From assembly GCA_964342805.1 (NCBI GenBank), contig CAYFHQ010000024.1, forward strand, positions 1 to 40,808: 40,808 nt of DNA. Reading direction: 5' to 3'. Below the pieces are notes generated by a model. That model was given only the letters and a program-made list of their open reading frames with translations. It searched no databases and had not been told where the DNA came from. The stretch comes from CAYFHQ01 sp964342805. GTDB taxonomy: Bacteria > Bacillota > Clostridia > Peptostreptococcales > Acidaminobacteraceae. Made by a program: the position numbers and the translations under genes. Of the stretch, positions 23,917 to 33,122 are shown in pieces. The stretch's first letter is position 1. Every line of letters starts with the position of its first letter.

Positions 23917-25581
23917 TTATACCTTGAACTTGTGGATCTCTGATTGTAGGCTCTCCGCCAGTTGTTCCAGGTTGTGGACCATGGCCGCCATCTCTTCAAG
24001 AGAGGCCCCTTGCTCCTCGACGGAAGCGGACACTTCCTCTGTTGCAGCAGACGTTTCTTCTGTTGTAGCAGAGATTTGTTCGATCATGTCTGTCATGCCT
24101 TCTCGGACACCTTCCACATTGTCTGTTTGCTTGGCGATTGCAGAAACGGCGTCACCCATTTTGGCAATGAGGTTAGACACATTGTCAAAGGACTCTTGGG
24201 TCTTTTCCACGGACTCGTCATGGCTTTCCAGAATACGAGAAGCGTCTGCCATGGCTTCAACCGCTGCATTGGAGTACTGCTGGATGTCCTGAACCAGGGT
24301 CTGGATTTCCACAGAAGCCTTCTTACTCTGCTCTGCCAGTTCACGGATTTCTCCAGCTACGACTGCAAAGCCTCGGCCGTGTTCTCCTGCCCGAGCCGAC
24401 TCAATGGAAGCGTTCAGGGCCAGTAGGTTGGTCTTGTCGGCAATGCCTAGAATGGTTTCTGTGATCATGCCGATTTGGTGGGACTGCTTGTTCATGACCT
24501 GGATGGTGTCGTCCACCTTGGCAGAGGCCATGGCATTTTCTGCAGACCGGTCCATGAGTTCCTTAACTGCTTCTTTACCGTCTTGGTTGGCGTCAGAAAC
24601 CGACTCGGAGATCTCGTTGATTTCATTGGTCCGTCTTCTCATTCGCTCCAGGCTGTCAGTCAGTTGTAACATGTGTTCTGTACCGGTTTCAGCCAGGTGG
24701 GCACTGTGTTCAGCTGCCCGAGTCACTTCGTCCATGGAGGCTGCGATGTCTGCACCTGCTACTGCAGACTCGTCTGAAGCACCTGAAATGGTACTTGCGT
24801 TTTCTCTTACGTTTTGAGCCGACGCCTTGGCCGTCGTGATCAAGCCGTTAATCTTTGTGATTGTCCGGTTAACCGCATCTCCCAATTGGGACACTTCGTC
24901 ATTGCCCTTGATTTCAACTTGCTGGGTCAGGTCGCCGTCTGCCACTTGGTCCAGGGTACCAATCACCCGCTGAAGGCCCTTGACGATCCGTGTCAGCAGG
25001 AAGAAAATAGTCACAAAGGCCACTAGGGCAGACCCTGCCACCCACTTGAACATGGACCATAGAAACCCAGTTGTAATGCCTTGCAGGACGTCTCTGTGCA
25101 TGGCCACTTGGTACATACCAATGACCTGGCCATCCTTGTTCTTGATAGGCATGTAGGAACCCAGTTTCGCAACGTCGTTTTCTTCTAACAGACCTTTGTA
25201 TTGGTCTCCCTTGGATACCACGTTGTATACGTCTGGATCAGCCTTGACATCCAATAAGCTAGCCCCGTGGGAAGACACCACAATGGTGTCGTTCATATAA
25301 ATGTTCAAGCTGGCGTTTAATTCATTGGCCAGGCCTGCAAGGGTTCCGTTGAGGACGGTGATTGGCTTTCCGCCCTTGGTCAATTCGCCATCTTCAATGG
25401 CCCAGTCCCCCTGGAACTGGTGGTCCAGCATATAGTATGACATTTCCATGTCGCCAACCAGCTTCTGGTCAACGATCAGTTCGTCCATAAGTACAAATAA
25501 TACACCGCCTATTGCAGCCATCATTACCAGGGTTGATACCAGTATGCTTGAAAACATCTTTCCCCGAATACCCATTTTCAT
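23917..25581 (-). CDS. Methyl-accepting chemotaxis protein, single-Cache type
   Basis: A 554-residue membrane receptor. A first membrane span lies at residues 10-32. An extracellular domain of about 140 residues resembles a single-Cache sensor (GSYMPIKNKDGQVIGMYQVA). The second span is at about 180-205, then a HAMP domain (VIGTLDQVADGDLTQQVEIK) and the signalling coiled coil with the conserved tip LLALNASIESARAGEHGRGF. It would pass ligand binding to CheA/CheW. ATG follows GGAGGGCGAAT. The ligand cannot be read from the sequence. Confidence 0.94.
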   Translation of the reverse strand: MKMGIRGKMFSSILVSTLVMMAAIGGVLFVLMDELIVDQKLVGDMEMSYYMLDHQFQGDWAIEDGELTKGGKPITVLNGTLAGLANELNASLNIYMNDTIVVSSHGASLLDVKADPDVYNVVSKGDQYKGLLEENDVAKLGSYMPIKNKDGQVIGMYQVAMHRDVLQGITTGFLWSMFKWVAGSALVAFVTIFFLLTRIVKGLQRVIGTLDQVADGDLTQQVEIKGNDEVSQLGDAVNRTITKINGLITTAKASAQNVRENASTISGASDESAVAGADIAASMDEVTRAAEHSAHLAETGTEHMLQLTDSLERMRRRTNEINEISESVSDANQDGKEAVKELMDRSAENAMASAKVDDTIQVMNKQSHQIGMITETILGIADKTNLLALNASIESARAGEHGRGFAVVAGEIRELAEQSKKASVEIQTLVQDIQQYSNAAVEAMADASRILESHDESVEKTQESFDNVSNLIAKMGDAVSAIAKQTDNVEGVREGMTDMIEQISATTEETSAATEEVSASVEEQGASLEEMAAMVHNLEQLAESLQSEIHKFKV

Positions 25582-25979
25582 ATTCGCCCTCCGAATGTAC
25601 GACCTAATTTAGAATGAAGGTCTAACGCCTTCTTTCACTCCTAACTACGAGTATAGGGGGAAGATGTCAACGGGAAATGAATAAAGTTTGAATAAAGTGT
25701 GAAGAAAACCTAAAGATTTCCTAAACAAAAGCCAAACACCTCATGGTTACCGGGTTTTGGAGCTTGAGTAACAATCATTTTTCTTTAATTTTTTCTGAAC
25801 GCCTGATCATGATGGCTGTGTCAAAGACAAGCAAAAGCAAGCCTTTCCCTATGTTCCCTATGTAAACAAGAGAGACAACCGATAGACTAAACCATTTTAT
25901 TGTAATATTGGTTATTGACACCACACTCGTATTGAATAAACTGTGAGTAGGATATCTCATTGGTTGATTGGGAGGACAT
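25582..25979. other. Gap between chemoreceptor and LRR pseudogene; holds a plus-strand promoter
   Basis: TTGACA (25915-25920), a 16-bp spacer and TAAACT (25937-25942) form a promoter for the gene at 25980. The remainder shows no gene I can support. A minus-strand hydrophobic frame across 25775-25960 lacks a ribosome binding site. Confidence 0.5.
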
Positions 25980-26388
25980 ATGATCATCAAAGTTGTCACA
26001 TTACTATTAATCAGTCTTGTTACCTTAAGTCCACCAGCCCTTGAGGTCGTATCTCCTGAGGACTTTGTTGATAATACCCTTAGCCAAGATGCCCATGACC
26101 AGATTAGGGAGTTGAATCTACGCGCCTCCGGTACGAGGAACCTAGAGGATCTGAAAGATTTACCGAGTCTGGTTAGTCTAGACATTACTAACCAAAAAAA
26201 TCCGGAAGAGGAACATATACTGGATGCGTCACAGCTGAATACGGTGACAGACCTGGCTCCCCTACTGGGTGCACAGGCACTAAAAAGTTTGAATGTGAAC
26301 TACCTCTTTCTCCCACGGAAGACTTCGTTGACAGTCCAGAATAGATTGACCAGGCCTATGCAGAGGCCCTTGGCACCTTCAAGACGAA
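25980..26388 (+). pseudogene. Decayed secreted leucine-rich-repeat protein
   Basis: ATG at 25980 behind GGGAGGACAT starts a signal peptide (MIIKVVTLLLISLVTLSPPA). Leucine-rich-repeat-like segments follow (LEDLKDLPSLVSLDIT; LAPLLGAQALKSLNVNYL). After NVNYL, near 26305, the sensible reading moves to another frame (PLSPTEDFVDSPE), meets TAG, and continues as IDQAYAEALGTFKTN up to a terminator. So one frameshift and one stop are seen. It has a promoter, so a truncated secreted product could still be made. Confidence 0.6.
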
Positions 26389-26389
26389 C

Positions 26390-26427
26390 AAAACCCCAGT
26401 GGACCTTCACATCCACTGGGGTTTTTA
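26390..26427 (+). terminator. Intrinsic terminator after the LRR pseudogene
   Basis: AAAACCCCAGTGGA pairs with TCCACTGGGGTTTT around an 8-nt loop, followed by T residues. It can serve the plus-strand pseudogene and possibly the hemerythrin gene coming from the other side. Confidence 0.8.
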
Positions 26428-26463
26428 TTGTGTTTTTTACTTGTGCCACTTGGTCCGTTTAAC

Positions 26464-26886
26464 CTACTTAGCCTTCTGTGCCACATGGGCTTGTAGGGCG
26501 TCCCTGTACATAAAGTCAGAACCAATAATGTGGTTCATGATCCACTTGGAAAGGAACTTCATAAGGTCCATGACAAACTCTGTCTGATTGTGGTCCAGCT
26601 CAGACAAATCAATGTCGCCAAGCTTGCCGATCATGTCGTCGTGTTCTTCCTTGTGGGCGTCAAAGTCAGCATAGCCTGCGTCTATCATCATTTGCTCTTC
26701 TGCACGGAAATGGTAAACCGTGTAGTCTCTCATGCGCTCAATGGCGTCCACAACGTCGTCGTAAAGGTCGTCCGACGAGTGGTTCTTGATCAGCCCCATG
26801 AGTTCTTGACCAATGGATAGCAAGTGCTTGTGCTGGTCGTCGATTTCTTGAATGCCTACTGAATAATCATCGTTCCAATTGAACAT
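26464..26886 (-). CDS. Bacteriohemerythrin
   Basis: A 140-residue four-helix protein that binds O2 at a di-iron site. All expected ligands are present: H19 (DDQHKHL), H59 and E63 (HFRAEE), H78 and H82 (HKEEH), H119 and D124 (NHIIGSD). ATG follows GGGGGCAACACC. It may carry, store or sense oxygen, or protect Fe-S enzymes in an anaerobe. It is a separate single-domain protein, unlike the fused and broken copy at the left edge. Confidence 0.93.
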   Translation of the reverse strand: MFNWNDDYSVGIQEIDDQHKHLLSIGQELMGLIKNHSSDDLYDDVVDAIERMRDYTVYHFRAEEQMMIDAGYADFDAHKEEHDDMIGKLGDIDLSELDHNQTEFVMDLMKFLSKWIMNHIIGSDFMYRDALQAHVAQKAK

Positions 26887-26994
26887 GGTGTTGCCCCCAT
26901 TCTTACTATTTCTTGTCTATTTGGTGGATCGAATCACGTATAACTTTAATATATGGCAAGTCCTTTCGAATTTCAACCAATTTACTCGAAATTC

Positions 26995-29900
26995 TTACAA
27001 TCCTTCTGTCACACGGATTAAGTTAATCAATACAGTCATGGCCTCCCCACGGGTTGCCCCGTCCTTGGGTCGAAAGACCTTGCCGTCTCCAACCATGAGG
27101 TCTAGGATTTTCATGAGTCGCACGTCTTCCCTAAACTGAGGTGCGGCAGAGCCCTCGTCTTCAAACTGTACCGATTGAATGGAGAATATCTCGCTTCGCT
27201 CCATGCCCTGGGCAATGAGGTAGGCTTCTACTAGCATATTGGCCATTTCTTCCCGTGTAATGGGATCGTCCGGTCTAAAGGTAGTCGCAGCGTCTGGAAT
27301 AAGGCCTGCAGCTGCTGCCCCGTTGACAAATTGACTGTACCAGGCAATGGAATGGACGTCCGTGTACTTGGACTGAGCTACGTCTGTTGGAAGGCCCAGT
27401 TGGTTGACCAACATGGTCACAAACTCAGACCGCTTCAGCTTGAGGTCAGGGGCAAATACATTCTCTGACACCCCACTGGTAATCCCCTTGGCTGCAGCCA
27501 ATTCTACAAATGGCTTAGACCAGTGGGACTGGATATCCATAAAGGTCTTGGATGACTCCATGACCGTGTATTTGGAAAAGTGCTTGGCTGCGAAGGACAT
27601 TTTTCCATTGACTGTTCGTTTGCCCTTCACGTACTCCCATTCTTCCTTGTCTTCATTGAAGTAGTAAACACCCAGTTTGTAGGGGTTGGCTACGGCACTG
27701 GTTTCGTAACCCAGGGTTACCTGGACAGGCGTCTTTAGCTTGCCCTGCTTTTCGCCGTCCACTTCAATGTCCAGTTCCAGAACATCAGCAACGGTTTTCA
27801 GTTGGGTGGTTTTTGGTTTGAGGTTGGCCTGCTGGTTGGTATCCACCTTTTCAGCAGTAACCGCAACCTTTTCTCCTTCTTCCCGGAAGATTTCCAGGGC
27901 CTCAGGTGAAAGAGCGATGGCCACTTGTTCAATCTCCACCACAATCTCTTTCTTTTGGTCAATGACCTTGTCCAGGATGTCCGTGGACAGGTCAACGGCT
28001 GTCTTGGCGTCCTCTGGAACGTCTTCAACCACTAATACAATTTGATTCACATCGGCTTCTTTGGCCTCTTCCAAAAGGTCGTCCACCCGCTTGGGCGAGA
28101 CTTCAACGGTTTGTTCTACTCCGTCATTGGTTTCAATAATTTCCACGTCGTCTTTACCATCATCCACAGGTTCTGGTGGCTGGGTTGGCGTTGTTGGTGT
28201 ATTGGAACTTGGTGGTATAAAGACGAATCCACCGCCTCCGCCACCACCGCCACCTCCGCCGCCTCCACCCGAGGACCCGCCTGACGGCTGGACTACAGGA
28301 GCAGCTGCTTTGGAAATGTTAATGGTATAGGTCTGGCTATTGCCGTCTTCTGCCGTGACAACCACAGTAATGGTATTGTTGCCTGTGGCAAGGCCAATGG
28401 AGGAGCTGGTTACCGCATTTCCATTGATGGTCACTGAGGCCGATCCATGGGACTTGGTCGCCGTCACCGTCGTTGATCCCACCGTATGGCTCACGGACCC
28501 ACTATAGCTGAAAGTTGCTCCATTAAAGCCAGGGGACAGGCTCACGCCCGAAGCCGTTAGGGCCGTTAGGTTGGCGTCATTGCTATTTCGGTGGACCACT
28601 AGTGTATAGGTCCGGGTTTCTCCTGCTTCAGCAGTCACCACCACCGTAAAGGTATTGTCCCCCACATTTAAATTGAGGGTTTGAGGGTTTGCCGGATCAT
28701 AGGCATTGCCGTCAATGGTAATGGTGGCGTGGGGACTGGTTGGGACCGGTTGAATGGTCACCGAAGTCACACTGTTGGCCACGGTTCCCGTAAACTTGTC
28801 TGCCTCAGGCTCTGTCAGGGTTACGCCCACTGGCTGCATGCCTCCAGTAGACGTGTCCGTGTCAGAAAGCCGTGTGATTTTCACCGTATAGGTGATTGTA
28901 GTCGTACCGTCTTCTGCCGTCCCTATCAGGGTCATGGTATTGTCCCCGAAATTGAGGGGCAGGGTCACCTCTGCACCAGGCACATGACTGACGTCACCCG
29001 GTAACTTCAAGGTGGCATAGGTGTCATTCAGAACGGGTACGAATTTGGCTTCCGTGTTGGTTCGGTCTACCGTGGCAGTGTAGGTCTTGGTAGGGTCGTC
29101 ATAGGCCAGTACCAGGGAGCCCGGCTGGGTCCCATTGATTGCGCTCAAGGACGCATCGGTATTCCAGCGGTTGACCGTCAGGGTTATGGTCCGGGTGTCC
29201 GAGTCTTGGGCCGTGATCACAATGGGAATGGCATTGGCACCCACATTCAAATTCACGGTTTCACCGGATGCGGGGTCATGGGCATTACCACTAACCGTTA
29301 CGCTGGCACCTGTGCCTGACTTGGTCGCCTTGACCACGATGGATGTGGTGTCATGTCCCACCGTCATGGTGTAAGCGTTGGTAAAGCTATTAAAACCGGT
29401 CACGGGTGCATCGTCCACAAGGAGGGCGGCTAGGGTGTCGTCCTCATTGTCTGTGAGGCGGGTGACGGTTACATTTATGGTTCTGGTGTCACTGTCTTCA
29501 GCAGTCACCACAATGGGGATGACCGTGTCTCCAGTTGCTACAGCAACCACTTCCCCTGTGGCAGGGTCATGGGCATTGCCGTTGACTGTAACGCTGGCAT
29601 TGGTGCCAGACTTGGTCGCTTTGACAGTCACATTGGCCGTGCTTTGGGTCACCATGAAGGTGGCCGTATTGGTTAGGGGATCAAAGTCCGACGGGGTCTG
29701 GCCATTGATGGTCAGGGCCGTCAGGGTCTCGTCTTCCAGGTCCGTGATCCGGTGGAGGGTCAGGCCGTAGTTTCTCACGCCCCCGTCTTCAGCGGTGACG
29801 GTAATGGCCACGCTATTGTCCCCAGGGGACAGGGCAATGGTTTCCCCTGTGCTGGCGTCATGGACATTGCCATTTACAGTCAGGCTTGCATTGGTGCCCA

Positions 29901-31977
29901 CCTTGTTGGCTTTGACCACTGCGGAGCTTGTTTGCTGGGTCAGGATTTCTGTGTATTCGTCCACAAGGCCCTTGAATCCGGCTACGGCCTTGTCGTTGAC
30001 TAAAATGCTGGACAGGGTTTCGTCCTCTGCATTGGTCATTCGTTTGATATTGAGGGTGATGGTCCGTGTGCCACCGTCTTCTGCTGTGACAACCACGGCT
30101 ACATTATTGTCCCCTTCTGACAGGTTGACGGTTTCACCAACCGCTGGGTCATGGCCATTACCAGCTACAGTGACACTGGCATTGGTTCCCGCCTTGGTGG
30201 CCTTGACCACAACCGATGTGGTGGTGCTTGGCACCTCATAGGTATAGGCATTCTTTAAACCGTAGTAGCCTGGAAGGGCTAGGCCGTCAATGGTGACTCC
30301 GGTCAGGGTTTCATTTTCAGCGTCGGTCATTTGGTTAAAGGTTAGGGTGTAAGTCTTGGGATTAGACGTAATGGTGTCATTGGCCGTGTAGGTGAATACC
30401 GTTCCATTGACTGTGATTGGGTCATTTTCACTGCCACTGTCTGACCGGCTCACAAAGGATGTGCCCAGGGGTGACTGGGCGTCAACTGTTAGGCTTTCAT
30501 TGTTGGACGGTAGGGTGAAGGTATAGGCATATACGTCTTCTTCCAGGGTTTCGTTAGGCGAAATCCCCGTTGAAGAACTTGTATGGCTTGCACCGATCAC
30601 AAACATGCGGTTATATAGAGCCGCTTGGGCACCGTTCACTGCCCCGTGGCCTGTGAACTTGTTATAGCCTGGGGTGAAGGTTCGCACGCCGTCGTCAGGT
30701 ATCCGGGTGTCGTCTGCGGTGGCCTCCACAAGCTGCTTTAACTGGTCATTGGTAAGGGTGGGATGGATGGCCTTGAGGGCTGCAAACACACCTGACACGT
30801 GGGGGGTGGCCATACTGGTTCCCGATGATGTGGCATAACTACTATTGGTTGTGTAGTAGGTGGACAAAATACCCGATCCCGGTGCGATCAGGTCCAGTTC
30901 TTTACCGTCATTGTTGTCTGTGGCGCTTCCCACGTTGGAAAAATCAGAAATGTAATAGGTGGTTGTTCCGCCGTCTACCTTGTGGAAGTAGGAGCCTACG
31001 GAAACAACGCCCGGTAGGGCTGCGGGGTAGTCTGCGTCGTCTTCGTAGCGGAGGGTGTCCACGTCTGAGTCCTCGTCGGCAATTTCTCCGTCGATCCAGT
31101 GGTTGGAGTCATTGGAGGAAGCGGCTACGATGAGAACGCCTTTTCCGATGGCGTAATTAACGGCAGTTTGAATATTACTGTCTAAACCTTCGGAACTCAG
31201 GCTGAGGTTAATAATGTGGGCCCCATTGTCTGCAGCGTATGTGATACCATTGGCTACAGCCAGGCTGGTCCCAAATCCATTGCTGTCTAGAACCTTGACT
31301 GGCATGATTTTCACACCACCAGCAACGCCTGCAATACCTGTGGCGTTATTGTTAATGGCTGCAATTGTTCCAGCTACATGGGTTCCGTGACCATCATCGT
31401 CTGTTGGATCTGTATCATTGTTGATGTAATCATGTCCCTGGACTAAAATCCCCGCTAGGTCTTCGTGGGTCAGGTTGACTCCGGTGTCGATTACAGCAAC
31501 TATGACATTAGCCGGCGTTACCTTGGATAGTTCATGGCGGAGGGTTGCCCCGCCCACCTGGTTGTAGCCCCAGTGACCGGTACTATTGAATAGTGAGTCA
31601 TTGGGATTTACGGCATTGGGAAACTCATTGAGTTTTGAACTCACAGTTCCCGCCTTTTTATAGATGACTAGGGGTACAGCTTCAACTACCCCGTCTTCTT
31701 GCTTTAACTCCTCTAAAGTTGGTGTGGCTTGATCAGCCTGGACCTGGGCCTGAAAGAGCTGCAGAGACTCCACTTGGCCCCCGGCTTCAGGTTCCTTAGT
31801 CGCTTGATCAATGTCTCGAATGACAATACTACCGTCCGCCATGCGAACAGCTGCCTTGCCTTCGATCAGCCCTTCACCCAGGCTACTTAAATCCACTTCT
31901 GCAAATGACACCATGCCCATGGACAGCACTGCCAGTCCACCGACAAGGAGTCCCATTAATTTGTTTTTCCAGTTCAT
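26995..31977 (-). CDS. S-layer-anchored subtilisin-like serine protease with cadherin-like repeats
   Basis: A 1,660-residue exported protein. The signal peptide is residues 1-26 (cut after VSFA). A propeptide precedes an S8 protease domain (about 155-450) with D164 (AVIDTGVN), H197 (DGHGTHVAGT), the oxyanion Asn N289 (AASSND) and S388 (SGTSMATPH). Seven cadherin-like beta-sandwich repeats follow (about 553-1225), then a run of 14 glycines (1237-1250), a further domain, and three SLH motifs from about 1480 that bind cell-wall polymer. So it is an active-looking surface protease, probably for peptide feeding or surface processing. ATG follows GGGGCGATCATT. Confidence 0.94.
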   Translation of the reverse strand: MNWKNKLMGLLVGGLAVLSMGMVSFAEVDLSSLGEGLIEGKAAVRMADGSIVIRDIDQATKEPEAGGQVESLQLFQAQVQADQATPTLEELKQEDGVVEAVPLVIYKKAGTVSSKLNEFPNAVNPNDSLFNSTGHWGYNQVGGATLRHELSKVTPANVIVAVIDTGVNLTHEDLAGILVQGHDYINNDTDPTDDDGHGTHVAGTIAAINNNATGIAGVAGGVKIMPVKVLDSNGFGTSLAVANGITYAADNGAHIINLSLSSEGLDSNIQTAVNYAIGKGVLIVAASSNDSNHWIDGEIADEDSDVDTLRYEDDADYPAALPGVVSVGSYFHKVDGGTTTYYISDFSNVGSATDNNDGKELDLIAPGSGILSTYYTTNSSYATSSGTSMATPHVSGVFAALKAIHPTLTNDQLKQLVEATADDTRIPDDGVRTFTPGYNKFTGHGAVNGAQAALYNRMFVIGASHTSSSTGISPNETLEEDVYAYTFTLPSNNESLTVDAQSPLGTSFVSRSDSGSENDPITVNGTVFTYTANDTITSNPKTYTLTFNQMTDAENETLTGVTIDGLALPGYYGLKNAYTYEVPSTTTSVVVKATKAGTNASVTVAGNGHDPAVGETVNLSEGDNNVAVVVTAEDGGTRTITLNIKRMTNAEDETLSSILVNDKAVAGFKGLVDEYTEILTQQTSSAVVKANKVGTNASLTVNGNVHDASTGETIALSPGDNSVAITVTAEDGGVRNYGLTLHRITDLEDETLTALTINGQTPSDFDPLTNTATFMVTQSTANVTVKATKSGTNASVTVNGNAHDPATGEVVAVATGDTVIPIVVTAEDSDTRTINVTVTRLTDNEDDTLAALLVDDAPVTGFNSFTNAYTMTVGHDTTSIVVKATKSGTGASVTVSGNAHDPASGETVNLNVGANAIPIVITAQDSDTRTITLTVNRWNTDASLSAINGTQPGSLVLAYDDPTKTYTATVDRTNTEAKFVPVLNDTYATLKLPGDVSHVPGAEVTLPLNFGDNTMTLIGTAEDGTTTITYTVKITRLSDTDTSTGGMQPVGVTLTEPEADKFTGTVANSVTSVTIQPVPTSPHATITIDGNAYDPANPQTLNLNVGDNTFTVVVTAEAGETRTYTLVVHRNSNDANLTALTASGVSLSPGFNGATFSYSGSVSHTVGSTTVTATKSHGSASVTINGNAVTSSSIGLATGNNTITVVVTAEDGNSQTYTINISKAAAPVVQPSGGSSGGGGGGGGGGGGGGFVFIPPSSNTPTTPTQPPEPVDDGKDDVEIIETNDGVEQTVEVSPKRVDDLLEEAKEADVNQIVLVVEDVPEDAKTAVDLSTDILDKVIDQKKEIVVEIEQVAIALSPEALEIFREEGEKVAVTAEKVDTNQQANLKPKTTQLKTVADVLELDIEVDGEKQGKLKTPVQVTLGYETSAVANPYKLGVYYFNEDKEEWEYVKGKRTVNGKMSFAAKHFSKYTVMESSKTFMDIQSHWSKPFVELAAAKGITSGVSENVFAPDLKLKRSEFVTMLVNQLGLPTDVAQSKYTDVHSIAWYSQFVNGAAAAGLIPDAATTFRPDDPITREEMANMLVEAYLIAQGMERSEIFSIQSVQFEDEGSAAPQFREDVRLMKILDLMVGDGKVFRPKDGATRGEAMTVLINLIRVTEGL
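28228..28269 (-). repeat. Run of 14 glycine codons
   Basis: The run is GGN x 14 with mixed third positions, between GGSS and FVFIPP of the surface protease. It is a flexible hinge before a Pro/Thr-rich segment. Because third bases vary it is less slippage-prone than a pure repeat, but its length may still vary between strains. Confidence 0.9.
28305..30321 (-). repeat. Seven tandem cadherin-like beta-sandwich repeats inside the protease gene
   Basis: Units of about 85-95 residues share VKATKSGTNASVTVNGNAHD-, GDN..I.VVVTAEDG- and TRTITL-type blocks. The first four are very similar to each other, and the last three have diverged. They probably form a stalk holding the protease away from the wall. 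Confidence 0.85.
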
Positions 31978-32136
31978 AATGATCGCCCCATATCTTTAAA
32001 GTATTCTGTGCTTTTATTGTACTTGATCTTGTTTTTACTGTCCCCATATTCCAGTCTTTTTTGATGTATTCTTAATATTGAATTTGAACACATTTCCAAT
32101 TGTATCATTATTCCATGTTCACCATGTGAACAATAG

Positions 32137-32172
32137 AAAAAAACACCCTACCGGGTGTTTGGTAGGGTGTTT
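32137..32172 (-). terminator. Intrinsic terminator of the degenerate-GGDEF gene
   Basis: AAACACCCTACC and GGTAGGGTGTTT form a 12-bp stem followed on the minus strand by a run of seven T. It begins 7 bp after the stop of the 32179-32985 gene. Confidence 0.88.
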
Positions 32173-32178
32173 CAGACA

Positions 32179-32985
32179 CTAGCGGGCTTGGGTGCCCTTT
32201 TGTAGTTTGCTTCCTTGGTGCCAGGCCCGTTTAAAGAGGTCTGGTCCTTCCCCAGCAAATCCATAGACGAGGCCAATGGAAACAACTTGGCGGTCCAAGG
32301 GAATCAGGTCCAACTGGTTTCTAAGGTGGATGATTTTTTCGGTTACCTCTGTCCGTTTGACGTTCTTGATCAGCATGACTAGCTCGGTTTGGTTCAGGTT
32401 GTAGATCGACTGATAGAGGGGTGGAAACTCAGCCCGAATACAGCTTTGAACATGGTTATTGGCAGAGGATAGGCTGGCATGTTTTTCAAGCCAATCCTCT
32501 TGGTTGGATCGTATGTATATCCTAACCACAGCAAGGGACTTGGCTGACTCTTCATGGCTTTTGATCTCTTCTTGCAGGTCTTGAAAGGAGGTGGAGACCA
32601 ACTGGTGGTTTAACTTACTATTCCTCTCTGACTCAAGGCGCTTGATCAGAAGGTTCGTCGCATACATGAGTAGGAGCAAGGCTGCCAAAAAGGTCATGTC
32701 CTCCAAAACGTCTATATCAAAGGGGTAGTCAATCATGTCCTCAAACTCGTCGGCGATGTCGATGATAAATTTCAGTAGGAGCAAGGACCAGGCCACAAGA
32801 AACGGCGTGTAACGGAGTCTCATGAGAATCAGTAGACCAAACACTGAAATGCACAAGGTTGCACTCTCAACAAGAATATCGTAGGGTTCAAGTTCTTGAT
32901 AGAAAAATCCAAAATAGAGCACATAGACTCCAGTGATAACAAAAATTAATCCAATGTACAGGATAGACGTATCCTTTTTTCTCAT
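32179..32985 (-). CDS. Membrane protein with degenerate GGDEF-like domain
   Basis: The protein has 268 residues from ATG 32985, which has a GAGGG site; a longer frame to 33039 lacks one. Residues 1-135 contain four or five hydrophobic spans. The C-terminal 130 residues keep the order of a GGDEF fold: SLAVVRIYIRS as first strand, NLNQTELVMLIKNVKRTEV where the catalytic hairpin should be, and VVSIGLVYG near the end. The GG[DE]EF signature is absent, so diguanylate cyclase activity is unlikely. It may be a c-di-GMP or GTP sensor, or a structural partner. The relation to GGDEF is by pattern and not certain. Confidence 0.7.
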   Translation of the reverse strand: MRKKDTSILYIGLIFVITGVYVLYFGFFYQELEPYDILVESATLCISVFGLLILMRLRYTPFLVAWSLLLLKFIIDIADEFEDMIDYPFDIDVLEDMTFLAALLLLMYATNLLIKRLESERNSKLNHQLVSTSFQDLQEEIKSHEESAKSLAVVRIYIRSNQEDWLEKHASLSSANNHVQSCIRAEFPPLYQSIYNLNQTELVMLIKNVKRTEVTEKIIHLRNQLDLIPLDRQVVSIGLVYGFAGEGPDLFKRAWHQGSKLQKGTQAR

Positions 32986-33122
32986 GTCACCCTCACACCC
33001 TTCCCTATCTCTTATTATATCCAAGGTTTTTTCTTGCAATCATGGTAAAGCCACGAATAAGCACAGGGCTTACGGGTTATAAATAGGATATGCACACTTG
33101 TCCATTTGAATGAGGTGATGGA

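Noticed and set aside
25775..26185. Minus-strand frame with a hydrophobic C-terminus
   Set aside because: It runs antisense through the start of the LRR gene, which has a signal peptide, promoter and ribosome site; the minus frame has none.
28061..28330. Proline-rich plus-strand frame
   Set aside because: It is the complement of the glycine run in the protease gene.
28305..30321. CRISPR-like or other non-coding repeat array
   Set aside because: The periodicity is in frame and encodes beta-sandwich domains of the protease.
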